The notes below the pieces were generated by a model. It was not told the DNA's origin. It saw only the letters and a list, made by a program, of their open reading frames with translations, and did no database searches. The translations under genes were made by a program, and so were the position numbers. A stretch of 64,000 bases of DNA. It comes from Phymatolithon calcareum. Lineage: Eukaryota > Rhodophyta > Florideophyceae > Hapalidiales. The stretch is taken from NCBI GenBank assembly GCA_977006965.1, contig OZ345353.1, positions 2,852,001 to 2,916,000 on the forward strand, given 5' to 3'. Each line of letters opens with the position of its first letter. Position 1 is the stretch's first letter. This document shows, piece after piece, positions 34,017-44,397 of this stretch.

Positions 34017-37000
34017 ATGGCACAGACTAACGACCACATTCCCACCCGCCCCTGGCCCACGGACGGAGTCGACAAACTCAGCGCCGACGCTGCCAACCAC
34101 CGCGACTGGAAGCTCTGCGTCGAAGCCGTTGCGCAGGGCCAGCGCGCCGAACACCTGCTCACCCGTTCGCCAGCGGCCGCCAGCGGTATCGAAATGGCGC
34201 AAGCGGCGCTTCTAAAGTCATTCCTCATGCTCACGGTCCACACATCTTTTCGGCAAGCCATAGCCCCAATGACCGCTCTCAACGCTTACAAACATCTCAT
34301 CCAGCAGGCTCCTCAGACATCAATCTACGACGTTGCCGCAACAGCCATCGTCAAACCACTCGACACCTACCCGTCAGCTGCTGCCTACATCGCCGCACAC
34401 CGCGACCGCCACGATCGCCTCCTATCCGCCGACTCAACCCACTTCCTGGCCAATCCACCCGCATACATCGCGGACATTCTCGCCGGCCTCCCGCCATCCA
34501 ACCCTCACGCGCACTCCATTCGCGAGCTTTACTCCTTCCTTCCCGACAATCAGAAGACAACTGCCGTCGTCAGCCGTCTCGTTGCCGCCGTTCTGCGTCT
34601 GCCCATGGCGACGAAGACTCCGCGCGGAAACAGTCGCCGCAGTCATGCGCAGGGCTCCTCAACCACGAACAACTCCCGCCAACGCTACGGCCGTCGTCCG
34701 GGTGACCCATCGGTCAACGACTACAAGTGCATGAAGCACTTGATGGACAACCACACGGAGGGTGATGACCGCTGCCGCCGCATTGCGGCCCGCTCGACCT
34801 CGACCGCCAACAACACGCAGCCCTCTGCTGCCGCCGCCATCGCCACTGACCCTAACCTCATCAACACGGTCGCCGACACAGTTGCCGCTATCTTAGCCGC
34901 TAGTAACGCGCCGGAGGGTGACAACATAAACAACAATCAGCAGTACATCATCGCCCCTCTCCTCGACTCGGCCGCAACCCATCACATCACTACCTCTGGC
35001 GCCCCTCTCCGCCGCACTCGGCAAATCAAAACGCCGGTCCGCCTCGCCGACAACAGAACAACCCTCGCAACGCAAGTCGGTAATGCGACCCTTGCTGGAT
35101 CCCACACCAACATTCCACTGGACCAGGTGCTGCGAGTGCCTGCCCTTGCCCGCGACCTCATCTCTGCAGCCCGCCTATCACAGTTCCACGATATCCTCAT
35201 TAGCCGCGGAAGATTCTTCGTAACGAAACAAAGCACCTTGCCGCCCGCGAATATTATCGCAACCGGTACGCAAACGGGAAACGTACTGCAGTTCGACAGG
35301 CCTCTGCCCGCCGTATACCAGTCTCGCACCACGCGTTCCGCGGCACTAGTGCCTGCATCATTGCGTCACGTGCACAATGCACTCGCACACGCCCACCCAG
35401 CCGCAATCAGGCGGGCTCTACACAGCAATCCGCACATGAAAAGTCTCGTTTCGACATCGAAAGGTGTCTACACGTGCAGGCCGTGCGCAGAAGCGAAGCT
35501 CACCAGATCCCCTCATCCGACCCTCGGCAACTCGCAATACAAACCGATGTACAAACTGAGCTCAGACACTGCGGGGCCACTTAATCGCTCTGTGCGCGGC
35601 AACCGCTACTTCACCGTGCTTGTTGATGCTGCCACTGGCTTTCTCACTGCAATTGCGTCGCGCACAAAGCGTCAAGCAGGCGAGCAACTCGTGCAGGCCA
35701 TACAGCGTCTCCAGCGCGCTACTGGACACAAAGTCAAACGTATGCACTCGGATGGCGCACCAGAACTTTTTGCTGGAGCACCGCGAAAATTTGCGCTCAG
35801 AGAAGGCATACAGATATCGCGCTCAGTACCAAACAGTCCACAGATGAACGGACAGGCAGAGCGAGCTATTCGCACGCTGAAAGACTGCATCCGCACCCAG
35901 CTCGCATCCGCGCGACTCCCACAGGGATATTGGGACTACGCTCTCGAGGATTGCACTGCCAAGAGAAACGCAACGCCAAAGAGCGGAAAAATCAAGTCAC
36001 CCCACGAATCCCTCTTCGGAACGCCGTCCAAGCTTCCGCTTACGCTGCCTTTCGGATCAAAAGGCTATGTCCCAAACAAATCTAAAACCATGCAGAGCTT
36101 TACCCCGCGCGGCATTGCCTGCCGCTACCTAGCTCCAATTTCCAAATCCACCATTAACGTGCTCGACATTACAAAGCGCAAGGCCATAGATGCTCGTGCC
36201 GCTGAGTTCGTTCCGACACGCGATCCTAGACGCCCACTTGAAAAACAGTCCGAAATCGGCAGCTCAGTCGGCTCCGCCCGCCTGAGCACCCTACCGCCCA
36301 CAAAAGACGAACAAGCTTCAGGAATCAAGAGCAAGCCCACAGACCAGAAAAAGGCTACAGTCGCTACCCAGATGCGATCACTCAGACCGCGCAGTACACT
36401 TCGCCTCCCACCACGTTATCGAGATGACAGAACGACAGATCCTACCGCTCCCGAACATACCGCAGCCACGAAAACCCCGTCCTTCAAACCATCGCCGCCG
36501 CATCGGCCATCCAGCAGTGGCTGGGCGGCCTCAGCGCAATGTGACGAAGAGCCGCATGTTGCTGCTATCAGCGCTGATCTCGAAACGCCAATGCGCCCAC
36601 CGTCAGACCCGCGATCAACCAAGCAGGCCCTTCGCGGGCGTTTCGCGCAGAAATGGGCACAAGCCCATGACGCTTTTATTGACCGAATGGTTTCCCTTGG
36701 CGCATGGGCGTTCAACACACCTCAGCCCAGCGACAAGCCAGTTCAGAACACCTGGAGCTACAGACACAAGACCAACGCTGAAGGATACCTCACCGGCTTC
36801 TCTGCGCGCTGCACAGCCCGGGGAGATTTAATGAAACCGGGAGTGCACTTCGACGCCGAGCGAACTGCAGCTCAATCGCCTTCGCATGCTGCTCGACGCT
36901 TCCTCTATGCCAACGCCGCACTGCGAGGTGAGCACATCCGCAGCGTCGACGTCCCGAGCGCTTACCCTCGTGCTCCTTCGGACCCTCGGTTTCGCGTAAC

Positions 37001-38174
37001 GATGAAACAGCCGCGCCGCTCCGACGGCACCTTTACCGCACCAGGAAAGCTTGTGCTGATACAAAGGGCACAGATGGGCAGCCCGGACGGTGGATTTTTA
37101 TGGGAACGCCACCGCAACGCTAAGCTGACTGAGTGGGGCTGGAAGGCAATCAAAGCAGAGCCTGGTTGCTTCGTACACACGGATCCCTCTACCGGCGCCA
37201 CCGCTCGCCTACTAGCCGATACCGACGACTTTGTTCTAACATCCTCGGACAAGTCATACCTACAGCGCCTGATAACCAAACTAATGAATGAATGGCAGGT
37301 CACGGAGCAGGTTCCAGTCGACCAGCACATGGGCGTCGCCATAGAGCGCACGCGCACCGGCGTCAAACTGTCAGTCCGCAAGCACATCGAGCAGCTTTTG
37401 CGCGAATTCGACTTGTCAGACGGCAATCCATGCGCCATGCCGCACGACCCTCAAACCGATCTCTCTGCCCGAAAGCCGAGAGAGGCGCTTCTCGACAAGG
37501 AGGAACACAAGCTCTACAGGAGTGGAATCGGCCTCGCCCGTTTCATCGCCGACACCGTAGTGTATGAGATCGCTTATATCGCAAGCCATCTCGCACGCTT
37601 CCTCGACGCGCCCACCCAACGCCACATGACCGCACTCAAACGGCTCGTCCGCTACCTCTCCGGGCGAAAGGATGCCAGCATTACCTACTCGCACGGTGCC
37701 GACCCAGTACTGCGCGCGTATTCTGACAGCGACTGGGCAGCGTGCCCGAGCACGCGAAAGTCGCGCACTGGCGTCGCCGTCACATACGCAGGAGACCTGA
37801 TTTACTGGAAGAGCAAGCTGCAGAAGTCAATCTCGTTATCTTCCGCGGAAGCAGAATATACCGCTGCCTCCGAGGCAGCTCGGATCATTGTATGGCTCTA
37901 CAACCTGGCCAACGAGTGGAAGATACCGATTCGCGCCCCTATCAAGCTGGGAGTCGACAACAAAGCCGCTATCTCAATGTCCGTGGCAAACGGCGCCACA
38001 ACGCGCAGCAAACATATCGATATTAGGTCCCGCTACATAACAGAGCAGGTTCAACGCGGCTTGATCGATATACAACACATCCCTGGCACGAGGCAGCCGG
38101 CTGATATTTTCACAAAGCCCCTAGGAAAGCAGAAGTTTCTCGACAATCTGCGAATTATCCGCAATCACGACTAA
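34017..38174 (+). CDS. copia gag-pol polyprotein
   Basis: 1385 codons, one frame. The start sits in a strong context (GCCGCCATGG). Residues 1-300 are Gag-like; a canonical CCHC zinc knuckle is not seen, only YKCMKHLMDNHTEGDDRC. The aspartic protease motif LLDSAATHHIT is near 316. Integrase has an H-H-C-C zinc region (HVHNALAHAH, later CRPC) and catalytic residues in SSDTAGP (about 515), HSDGAPE (about 577) and NGQAERAIR (about 613). Reverse transcriptase has VDVPSAYPRA (about 977) and LADTDDFVLT (about 1067), where most copia elements have YVDD. RNase H shows YSDSDWA (about 1235), SSAEAEY and VDNKAAI, ending with KHIDIR and ADIFTKPLG. All cores and the protease-integrase-RT-RNase H order are complete, so it is probably competent. 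Confidence 0.95.
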   Translation: MAQTNDHIPTRPWPTDGVDKLSADAANHRDWKLCVEAVAQGQRAEHLLTRSPAAASGIEMAQAALLKSFLMLTVHTSFRQAIAPMTALNAYKHLIQQAPQTSIYDVAATAIVKPLDTYPSAAAYIAAHRDRHDRLLSADSTHFLANPPAYIADILAGLPPSNPHAHSIRELYSFLPDNQKTTAVVSRLVAAVLRLPMATKTPRGNSRRSHAQGSSTTNNSRQRYGRRPGDPSVNDYKCMKHLMDNHTEGDDRCRRIAARSTSTANNTQPSAAAAIATDPNLINTVADTVAAILAASNAPEGDNINNNQQYIIAPLLDSAATHHITTSGAPLRRTRQIKTPVRLADNRTTLATQVGNATLAGSHTNIPLDQVLRVPALARDLISAARLSQFHDILISRGRFFVTKQSTLPPANIIATGTQTGNVLQFDRPLPAVYQSRTTRSAALVPASLRHVHNALAHAHPAAIRRALHSNPHMKSLVSTSKGVYTCRPCAEAKLTRSPHPTLGNSQYKPMYKLSSDTAGPLNRSVRGNRYFTVLVDAATGFLTAIASRTKRQAGEQLVQAIQRLQRATGHKVKRMHSDGAPELFAGAPRKFALREGIQISRSVPNSPQMNGQAERAIRTLKDCIRTQLASARLPQGYWDYALEDCTAKRNATPKSGKIKSPHESLFGTPSKLPLTLPFGSKGYVPNKSKTMQSFTPRGIACRYLAPISKSTINVLDITKRKAIDARAAEFVPTRDPRRPLEKQSEIGSSVGSARLSTLPPTKDEQASGIKSKPTDQKKATVATQMRSLRPRSTLRLPPRYRDDRTTDPTAPEHTAATKTPSFKPSPPHRPSSSGWAASAQCDEEPHVAAISADLETPMRPPSDPRSTKQALRGRFAQKWAQAHDAFIDRMVSLGAWAFNTPQPSDKPVQNTWSYRHKTNAEGYLTGFSARCTARGDLMKPGVHFDAERTAAQSPSHAARRFLYANAALRGEHIRSVDVPSAYPRAPSDPRFRVTMKQPRRSDGTFTAPGKLVLIQRAQMGSPDGGFLWERHRNAKLTEWGWKAIKAEPGCFVHTDPSTGATARLLADTDDFVLTSSDKSYLQRLITKLMNEWQVTEQVPVDQHMGVAIERTRTGVKLSVRKHIEQLLREFDLSDGNPCAMPHDPQTDLSARKPREALLDKEEHKLYRSGIGLARFIADTVVYEIAYIASHLARFLDAPTQRHMTALKRLVRYLSGRKDASITYSHGADPVLRAYSDSDWAACPSTRKSRTGVAVTYAGDLIYWKSKLQKSISLSSAEAEYTAASEAARIIVWLYNLANEWKIPIRAPIKLGVDNKAAISMSVANGATTRSKHIDIRSRYITEQVQRGLIDIQHIPGTRQPADIFTKPLGKQKFLDNLRIIRNHD

Positions 38175-38180
38175 GAGCCT

Positions 38181-38230
38181 GACCGGGGGTGCTAGTCCTA
38201 CATCTTCCCCAGTCTCTTAATCGTTTTTCT
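38181..38230 (+). other. polypurine tract and duplicated LTR head
   Basis: GACCGGGGG at 38181-38189 is the best polypurine tract. It is followed directly by TGCTAGTCCTACATC (38190-38204), the first 15 bases of the LTR, and then by 26 further bases before the LTR proper at 38231. Normally the tract abuts the LTR. Either the right LTR is really 236 bp (38190-38425) and the left one lost 41 bp between 15-bp repeats, or a strand-transfer error added the segment. Confidence 0.7.
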
Positions 38231-38425
38231 TGCTAGTCCTACATCACCCACATATCGAGAGACTCGAGTTCATAGCGCACATGGGTGATCGCATGACTCG
38301 CCAGCCACATATCTGGCTGGCGAACCAAGCACGCGACACACTGTGCCACCCAGCCGACAGGCACATCTAGCCTACAAATAGCTAGAGTTCCACCATTCCA
38401 ATAAACTAAGGAACTAGTCTCCACA
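38231..38425 (+). repeat. right LTR of the copia element
   Basis: 195 bp identical to 33684-33878 and followed by the CGATT target copy at 38426-38430. Confidence 0.95.
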
Positions 38426-39164
38426 CGATTCAATTACCAAGGCTCTCCAAAATGATGACATATCGATGGCGGACGCCCGGGTATTATTCCATATGGTGAT
38501 AGAAGAGTTTCCACAACTTTCTGTCCGCTTGGGCTCGATGGCGGCAATCATCCATCACCCTGAATTCGAGTCCGGAATTGTCAAAATTATGGAGAAACGC
38601 GTTTCTGCGATGTCACCGGCTGAGCTGTTTGCTACCGAGAAATTGAAGAGTGCTATCTGTGCTGTGCGTTTGACTGTTGATGAACGCTCACTATCGCTAG
38701 CCGAGCGCGCATTGAAGCGTCGCAAAAGCGTTCTTTCCTATGATTCTGAGTACATGGACTTGCGACTCATTGTACGGACGTCGAATATGTGCGAGAGGTT
38801 TTTCTCTATCGCTGGTTACGCGTTGGATGACACAAGAAGAAGCGTTATTCCTGCAAATTTCGAGAAGCAGATGTTCCTTCATGCTAACTCGGATGTGTGG
38901 GGAATCGAAGACGTCAATGCTATCGTGACAGAAAGCAGCTAGATGGATCCAATAATTGGGAATAACCAGTAATTTATTCCTCACTGAACTTAAATACAAT
39001 AATTTATTCCTTCTGCGCTCAACAGTCTTGATATTTATTCTCGACACTGCGCGAGAAAAGAATAAAAATAAATAAATAATTCCAATGCTCTGCTTGAATA
39101 ACCTCGATTTTTGAATATCAGAGTAGCTCACATTGCCTATTCAAAATTCGAGGTTCGACTGCAT

Positions 39165-39465
39165 CGAAGTCGTATCATAGCGAAATTAAAAAATTGCAGC
39201 TCAAGATTACAAAATACTGAATGTCAACTTTACAGATGCTGTACTGCCAAATCGAGAATCCAGCCGATATTTGTAGTTGCAGTTGGAACAACGTCATTGA
39301 GCATTTCTCGGCTGTGCTGCACATCGCAATTGTTCACGTACTCCAAGCAGCCCGAGGGACTTCTCCCATAGAAAATCGCCAATGGTGGTCGTTGAATACA
39401 GGAGGCCTAAAAATAATCAATAGATAGCCTTTCGGTTCGCAGCCAGCAGTTAAGATATTTCATAT
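39165..39465 (-). repeat. right terminal inverted repeat of the hAT-like element
   Basis: Reverse complement of 31982-32295, best over 39283-39438 (GGCCTAAAAATAATCAAT and GCTGTGCTGCACATCGCAAT). Confidence 0.6.
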
Positions 39466-39522
39466 TCGAGTAATACGAAACCGACTCGGGACGGCCATTC
39501 TGTATTCATAAAATAGAGGATC

Positions 39523-39592
39523 GACTGTATGCGAAGCACAGTGTCTGGTATGAGCATCAGGAATTGTCTCGAAAGATGGATCCAGTCATTGG
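39523..39592 (-). repeat. dispersed repeat related to 44035-44099
   Basis: Read on the minus strand it shares AATGACTGG, CCTGATGCTCA, CACTGTGCTT and GCATA in order with 44035-44099, about 70 percent overall. It lies just outside the hAT-like right arm, while the partner lies just upstream of the membrane-protein gene copy 2. Confidence 0.45.
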
Positions 39593-42500
39593 CAGCTACT
39601 GTATTGTGGCCAAGATTTGCCCTGTCGGGCCAGTGTTTTTCAAGAAATTTCGAATGACTAACTCCATATCGGATTGGCTTTTGGAGAGGAGGTTGAGATA
39701 GGGTATTGTAATGGCTCAATCCATTGCAAAAACCGAGTGTATTGAGCTCTCTACACCTCTCACCTTGATGTGCTTCGGATTCGAGAATTCTTTTCCCACC
39801 GAATTGGAGCCGTTTTCAGATCTGAACTACTTTCCTATACCCGCCATCGTATCTCATTTTCAGACGCATCATGAGACAAAATACGGTTTTGTAACCTTGT
39901 TAGGGCTAAATCCCAGGAGAGAATCCCTTCATTAATGCTGGCCAAACTGCAGTGTTTTGTATGAGCTCATTTAAACATTTCAGGGGAGCCGGATCTTGAT
40001 CGACAATCGAAAATAAACAATTACTGTTCTTCCAATTTCAGCGAGAAAACACTCGCACCCAGCACATCAGAAAATACTGCAGATTGCTCCGCATCTTTGC
40101 AGATACAGAGTGACTGTATTAAATCCGTTAAGCTGACTAGTGTACTTGGCAGTGCGATTTTTGAACACAGCGGTTAGGTCAATCGCGTCAATAGCACCCT
40201 CAGTATCCGCAACCTGAATCAATGCACTGTACGGCCAAATCTCTCCCACATAGAATACGTTCCAGACCGGTAGCATTGTGCAAAATTGGATCTAGTTCGA
40301 TACGATTACGGAAAACAATTCGGTTTCTAACACGAATGCGCGAATGCGTTATTGTCAATCTCTCGGTCATGTTTGCGGAACAATTCCGCTGTAACTGAGA
40401 GAACCACTCTGCTAACACGCTCGGCACGAGACATAACACACACTGCATGAATTGCACCTACATCTACAACAAGGGTCACAATCGACTACGCGCACACCGT
40501 CGTCGCTGATACACGCGCACTACCAAGCGATGCTTGGATTAGATGTAGACGCGTGCGACTGTTCTGCGCAGCGAGTATCTGACGCATGCTCTGAACGATA
40601 GACCAGTAGTCATGCGACGTGATAAGATCCTCTTAGTGCAGCCTACTTAAGCACTAACTTCGATTCACTTCAGTAAACTGAAACACGAATTTCCAAGAGA
40701 TCACACTTTCCAACAGAGTTCAAAATATACCCGACCGATATTCTGGGCAGCGTGGAAGTGGTGGGATGTGCCCAAGACCATTATCAAGCACGTTTTACGA
40801 CAGCTGTAGTTAGACGAACAAATTCAAGTGTCTTAGAGAGTAAAAAGGCACTTTTGAACACATCATTAACTTCAAGATTGAGCAACCGACGCGAGGAAAC
40901 TCTAAAATCTTCGCAATACATTTGTTGAGCTTCGAGCTGGCGGCCAGCTGGCACGTTGTCCATTCATGAACATTAACACTGAAAACGTGAAACACATCTT
41001 CAAAACTGGCGTCTGCGTGTTTCTGCAACGAACACAGCCGTTTCTTTATCAATTTGAGCTTCTTCATTATTTTCGCTAACACGTACAATCAACATCGACC
41101 TCAATGGAATCAACGGCTTTTCCAGCTATTCTTTGTCATTCAGAACTTTATTCACCATTTTTTAGACTCTTCGCATGTATACTGTGTAAATGGCGAGATA
41201 GTGCGTATCGGTTCTATTCCAACTATCGTGCATAACGGCGCCGAAAGTACCAAAAAGCTCGTTCTTAATACTTCCCTCGACTAATTCCGCTAACTTGAAA
41301 ATATTCTTCTTCGACACTTCAGCACATATACGATCGTTATTTTTCGAATAGTTCGGACCATAGTGTTATCAACGTAGTGGAAAGGGAAGCGCAAAATTTA
41401 TTGAAGTCGATGTTCCCAAACGTAGCTTTCTCTCTGTGCGATAATGTCAGGAGTGAGATTCATTGTAAAATTGAAAAAGAAATACTGTTATTGCGTCATC
41501 TTTCCTGTATTGTATCATAACTATTCCATATTCCCTGGCTTTGCAATGAGCAGCACTCCAGCACTCTAAGAAGCCCTGCCCCACACTTTGACCAATCCTT
41601 CCGCTGCTTTTTAACAATACATATTTGGTCGCATCTCCTATTTTTGTCGTCAATAGCTCAACGACTTCTTTGGGCATCGGCTTTCTTCCTGTTCTCTAGA
41701 ATCCATTACGAGTAGCCTTTGTAATGACTCAATCCAGTCATATGAACAGTGCAGCATGAAACTGCACTTCACAGAGCGAGCTGCCGTAGGAGAAATTGGC
41801 GTGTTGATAGCCTGCACTTGCGGATTGAGCGATAAGTTAGTAATGCGGTGATCATAGCCACCCACAATTCAAGACGGAAGGCCTGGCCTCGCCATATCGA
41901 CTAGCTAGACTTTCCCTTAACTGGTCAAACTCTAAACTACATGATTTGACACTTGCTTCCTCATTAGATCATATTCCATTCAATTCGCAGCTACTGTCGA
42001 ATGAGAGTTGATAGTCCCACTGCTCAGGTATTGGCCCATATCACAGCTTGATCCTACAGGTGGTCTTAAGCACAGATCAATAAACAATCGCGACTGCATT
42101 TGGTAGCTATGGGAAAAACTCCGAAAGCAAGATGAGACTTGCACGCTTCGCATCCCCATACGGTAGATCAAGCTGCTGCGAGAGATGTTGCTCAGGCGGG
42201 TCGTAGGACAGCGCGTTCCTTTTGCGAAAACAAAATAAAAGAAACGAAACAGAACAAGGAAAAACAAGACAAGGGACTAGAATTGAATAAGAGATGGCTG
42301 AAGATTGTGAATACACGGAATAATGGCGACCGTCGGACTCGGCGATGAAGGATAACGGAGAGTGGGGAGCATCGAGTTGAGCAATACTATCTCGCTTTTT
42401 TATTGAAGTTGCCATCGCCGCGGGGGCATATCCACGGGCTTGGACAGATGGCACTGTTCCAGAAAAAGGGATATTTTGGAAATGACTTTCCGCAAAAGGT

Positions 42501-44034
42501 GAACAAACCCAAAATATGGCTTGTTTTCCTGGACTTCCCCTCCTTAAGAGCAGTGTACTGCCTTTGTACCGCCCAGTCAGGGAAGAATGACTCCGAGGAA
42601 GTTACGAAAGAGTAAAAAAAGGATTAAAACTGAAGAGAATCTGGTTTAAGTGCATAAATCACTCAAAAATCGACGAGGAGAATCAGATTCTTGCGCAGCG
42701 CCGGCATTGGCCGTGGACGTTGTATAGCAGGATGGAAGATAAAGTGAAACCGCCAATAACGAGCAACATATGATGGGTGGCAAAATATGGGGAAAGAGCC
42801 CCGTATCGTGCCGATCAAGTATCTCTGGATCGGGAATGTTTTGGTTTATGGGTGCGCAGGATGCTACATGTAACATTTCCGCATCTTGCGTTTGGCGCTG
42901 GCACAGGCACTATGGATAATTACCCGTGGGATAATGAGGCGCGAAAAGGGTACCCCTGTGCCTAGGACGAGTTACCCGCCATCATCCAGAGCGAGTCCCG
43001 GCCATTTCAACTGCACGCCTTCTCGAAAATAACGTTAATGCCTGCGCTGCTGCCCTGTGCGAAGTTGGAAATCCGCACAATAAACCCAAACTGATTTGTG
43101 ATGCACTATGGTTTCACCTGGAAAAGAGTCTCCAACGGTGGAATATCATGACCGGGTCAATCACAACTTTTATCTGCCTGGCCGACCTTCCCGTTTCATT
43201 GACTAGTTTCAACGACTGGATCAGCGTGAGGCTCTTTCCAACATAAAGTGCCCTAGCGCACATTTCGTTTCATTTGGAATGTTGAATTCCGTCAAACAGT
43301 TCCATCAGGAATATTTTGGCACTAAAATCGATGGGACAGAGACTACAGCTAAATGCCAGTTCCGCAGAAATAGACAATCTCACAGACCGAGCGCAATTTA
43401 CACCTACTCTCCGATTGGGACGATCAGGACATTCGGCCTCTGGTTTCCGCAACGGAGTGGCGTTGCCACCGAAAGAGGAAAATGTGGAGCACGTTCAATT
43501 TTCTCATCTTTTTTGAAGGTTTCGAAAGAGCAAATAGTGTTCATGTCTAGTGAGAAGTGAGCGTATCGGCAACCGTCATTGCTGTCCCAACTTTATTTAG
43601 TAGGCTATGCTTCCCACTTAAAAATTGCGTACCGTTTCGAAGGTGTTCTCGATTTTCATATACGGCACTATGATACCTGAGAACGCAGTACTTCAATACT
43701 GTTAGAGGCATTTTAAAACTTCTGGTGCAAGATTCGAGTCTTTATCTCAAAGACCTAAAAACAGTTCTATTCATCTCTCAATATAGTATATCACATGCAT
43801 CAAATTCCGCTGATCCTTACTTTCGTTGAAAATAGTATTTAATACAGTTTCCAGTGCACAGTGCCCACTTCTCACGCAGCTCGTGTTTGTCGACAATTTT
43901 ATACCTCTCCTTCGATTGTTTCTGCTCGCAGACAATAATGTCCAGATAAATCATTGTCTTAAATCGCCGTTTCGCGATCTGAAATATGTCGAAAATATTA
44001 TACCGACAGTTCAAAAGTTGACCACTAGAGCTGT

Positions 44035-44099
44035 GAATGACTGGGTACACAGCTCAAGAGAATCCCTGATGCTCACGCTTTTCACTGTGCTTTGCATAG
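44035..44099 (+). repeat. dispersed repeat related to 39523-39592
   Basis: See the partner at 39523-39592. Here it runs directly into the conserved upstream block of the membrane-protein family. Confidence 0.45.
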
Positions 44100-44397
44100 T
44101 TAATCAAAAGTTTCTTGTATCTTCAAAACGATGCTGTATTGTGCAGCACAATGTAATTATTGATCCTTGCAATGTGCATACACCAACTGCACATGAATGC
44201 CGGCTGCAGACAATCACTGAGTATAGGACTGCATATAAATTGGCCGATACTTAACCCTACCCTAGATCCCACAGTAGCTCTCACGAAATCCGATACATGT
44301 GTATTCTTTCAGGTTGAACTAATACTCCTTTGTCCTAGCACTTATTAAAGCCCGGCAATGTCCGGCAGGAACTCAACTATCCGGGAGTTGGCTCGTG
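44100..44397 (+). promoter_or_regulatory. conserved upstream block, membrane-protein family copy 2
   Basis: This block shares TTTCTTGTATCTTCAAAACG, GCCGGCTGCA, CAATCACTGAG and CCCTACCCTAG with the blocks ahead of copies 1 and 3. It is probably the promoter and leader of the intact copy, as inferred from conservation. Confidence 0.5.

Larger units (their letters stand above)
33684..38425 (+). mobile_element. full-length Ty1/copia retrotransposon
   Basis: 4742 bp with identical 195-bp LTRs (TG...CA), 5-bp target duplications CGATT, a primer site directly after the left LTR and a single open gag-pol frame. Identical LTRs and an open frame indicate a recent insertion. Its coding part is clearly richer in G+C than the hAT gene it interrupts. 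It lies in the same orientation as that gene. Confidence 0.95.
32660..38942 (+). pseudogene. hAT transposase, open but split by a copia insertion
   Basis: The 5' part (32660-33683) and 3' part (38431-38942) are in the same frame once the copia element and one CGATT copy are discounted, giving 511 codons with no other stop. The start is the ATG at 32660, just before a BED-type zinc finger (CKCG with HVQSEH 26-30 residues later). Next come FDGWTADNTHYV (first catalytic Asp), LIGDNCSTNKLLADL (second Asp), the CASH motif (Cys and His of the hAT core) and VTRWSSTAHMLKRH. The 3' part holds the dimerisation domain with SNMCERFFSIAGYALDDTRR, whose Glu fits the third catalytic residue. It is short for hAT, which often has 600 or more residues, but complete in motifs. 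It is currently disrupted. Confidence 0.85.
31965..39475 (+). mobile_element. hAT-like DNA transposon with long terminal inverted repeats, split by a copia element
   Basis: The left arm (about 31965-32295) and right arm (about 39165-39475) are inverted copies. The central 150 bases (from AACCGAAAGGCTAT through GGCCTCCTGTATTCAACG to ACAATTGCGATGTGCAGCAC) are around 90 percent identical, with weaker matching on both sides. Inside lies a hAT transposase gene carrying a 4.7-kb copia insertion. Without it the element would be about 2.8 kb. Short subterminal strings (AATAATTTATTCC and relatives at 32330, 38970 and 38998) may be binding repeats. The target duplication was not determined. Confidence 0.6.
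39476..44099. other. intergenic, dispersed repeat copies but no gene seen
   Basis: About 4.6 kb. The only clear feature is a block of about 70 bases at 39523-39592 (minus) related to 44035-44099 (plus). Other open frames (for example 42777-42965 and 43279-43560) are short and carry no recognised motif. Confidence 0.5.
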
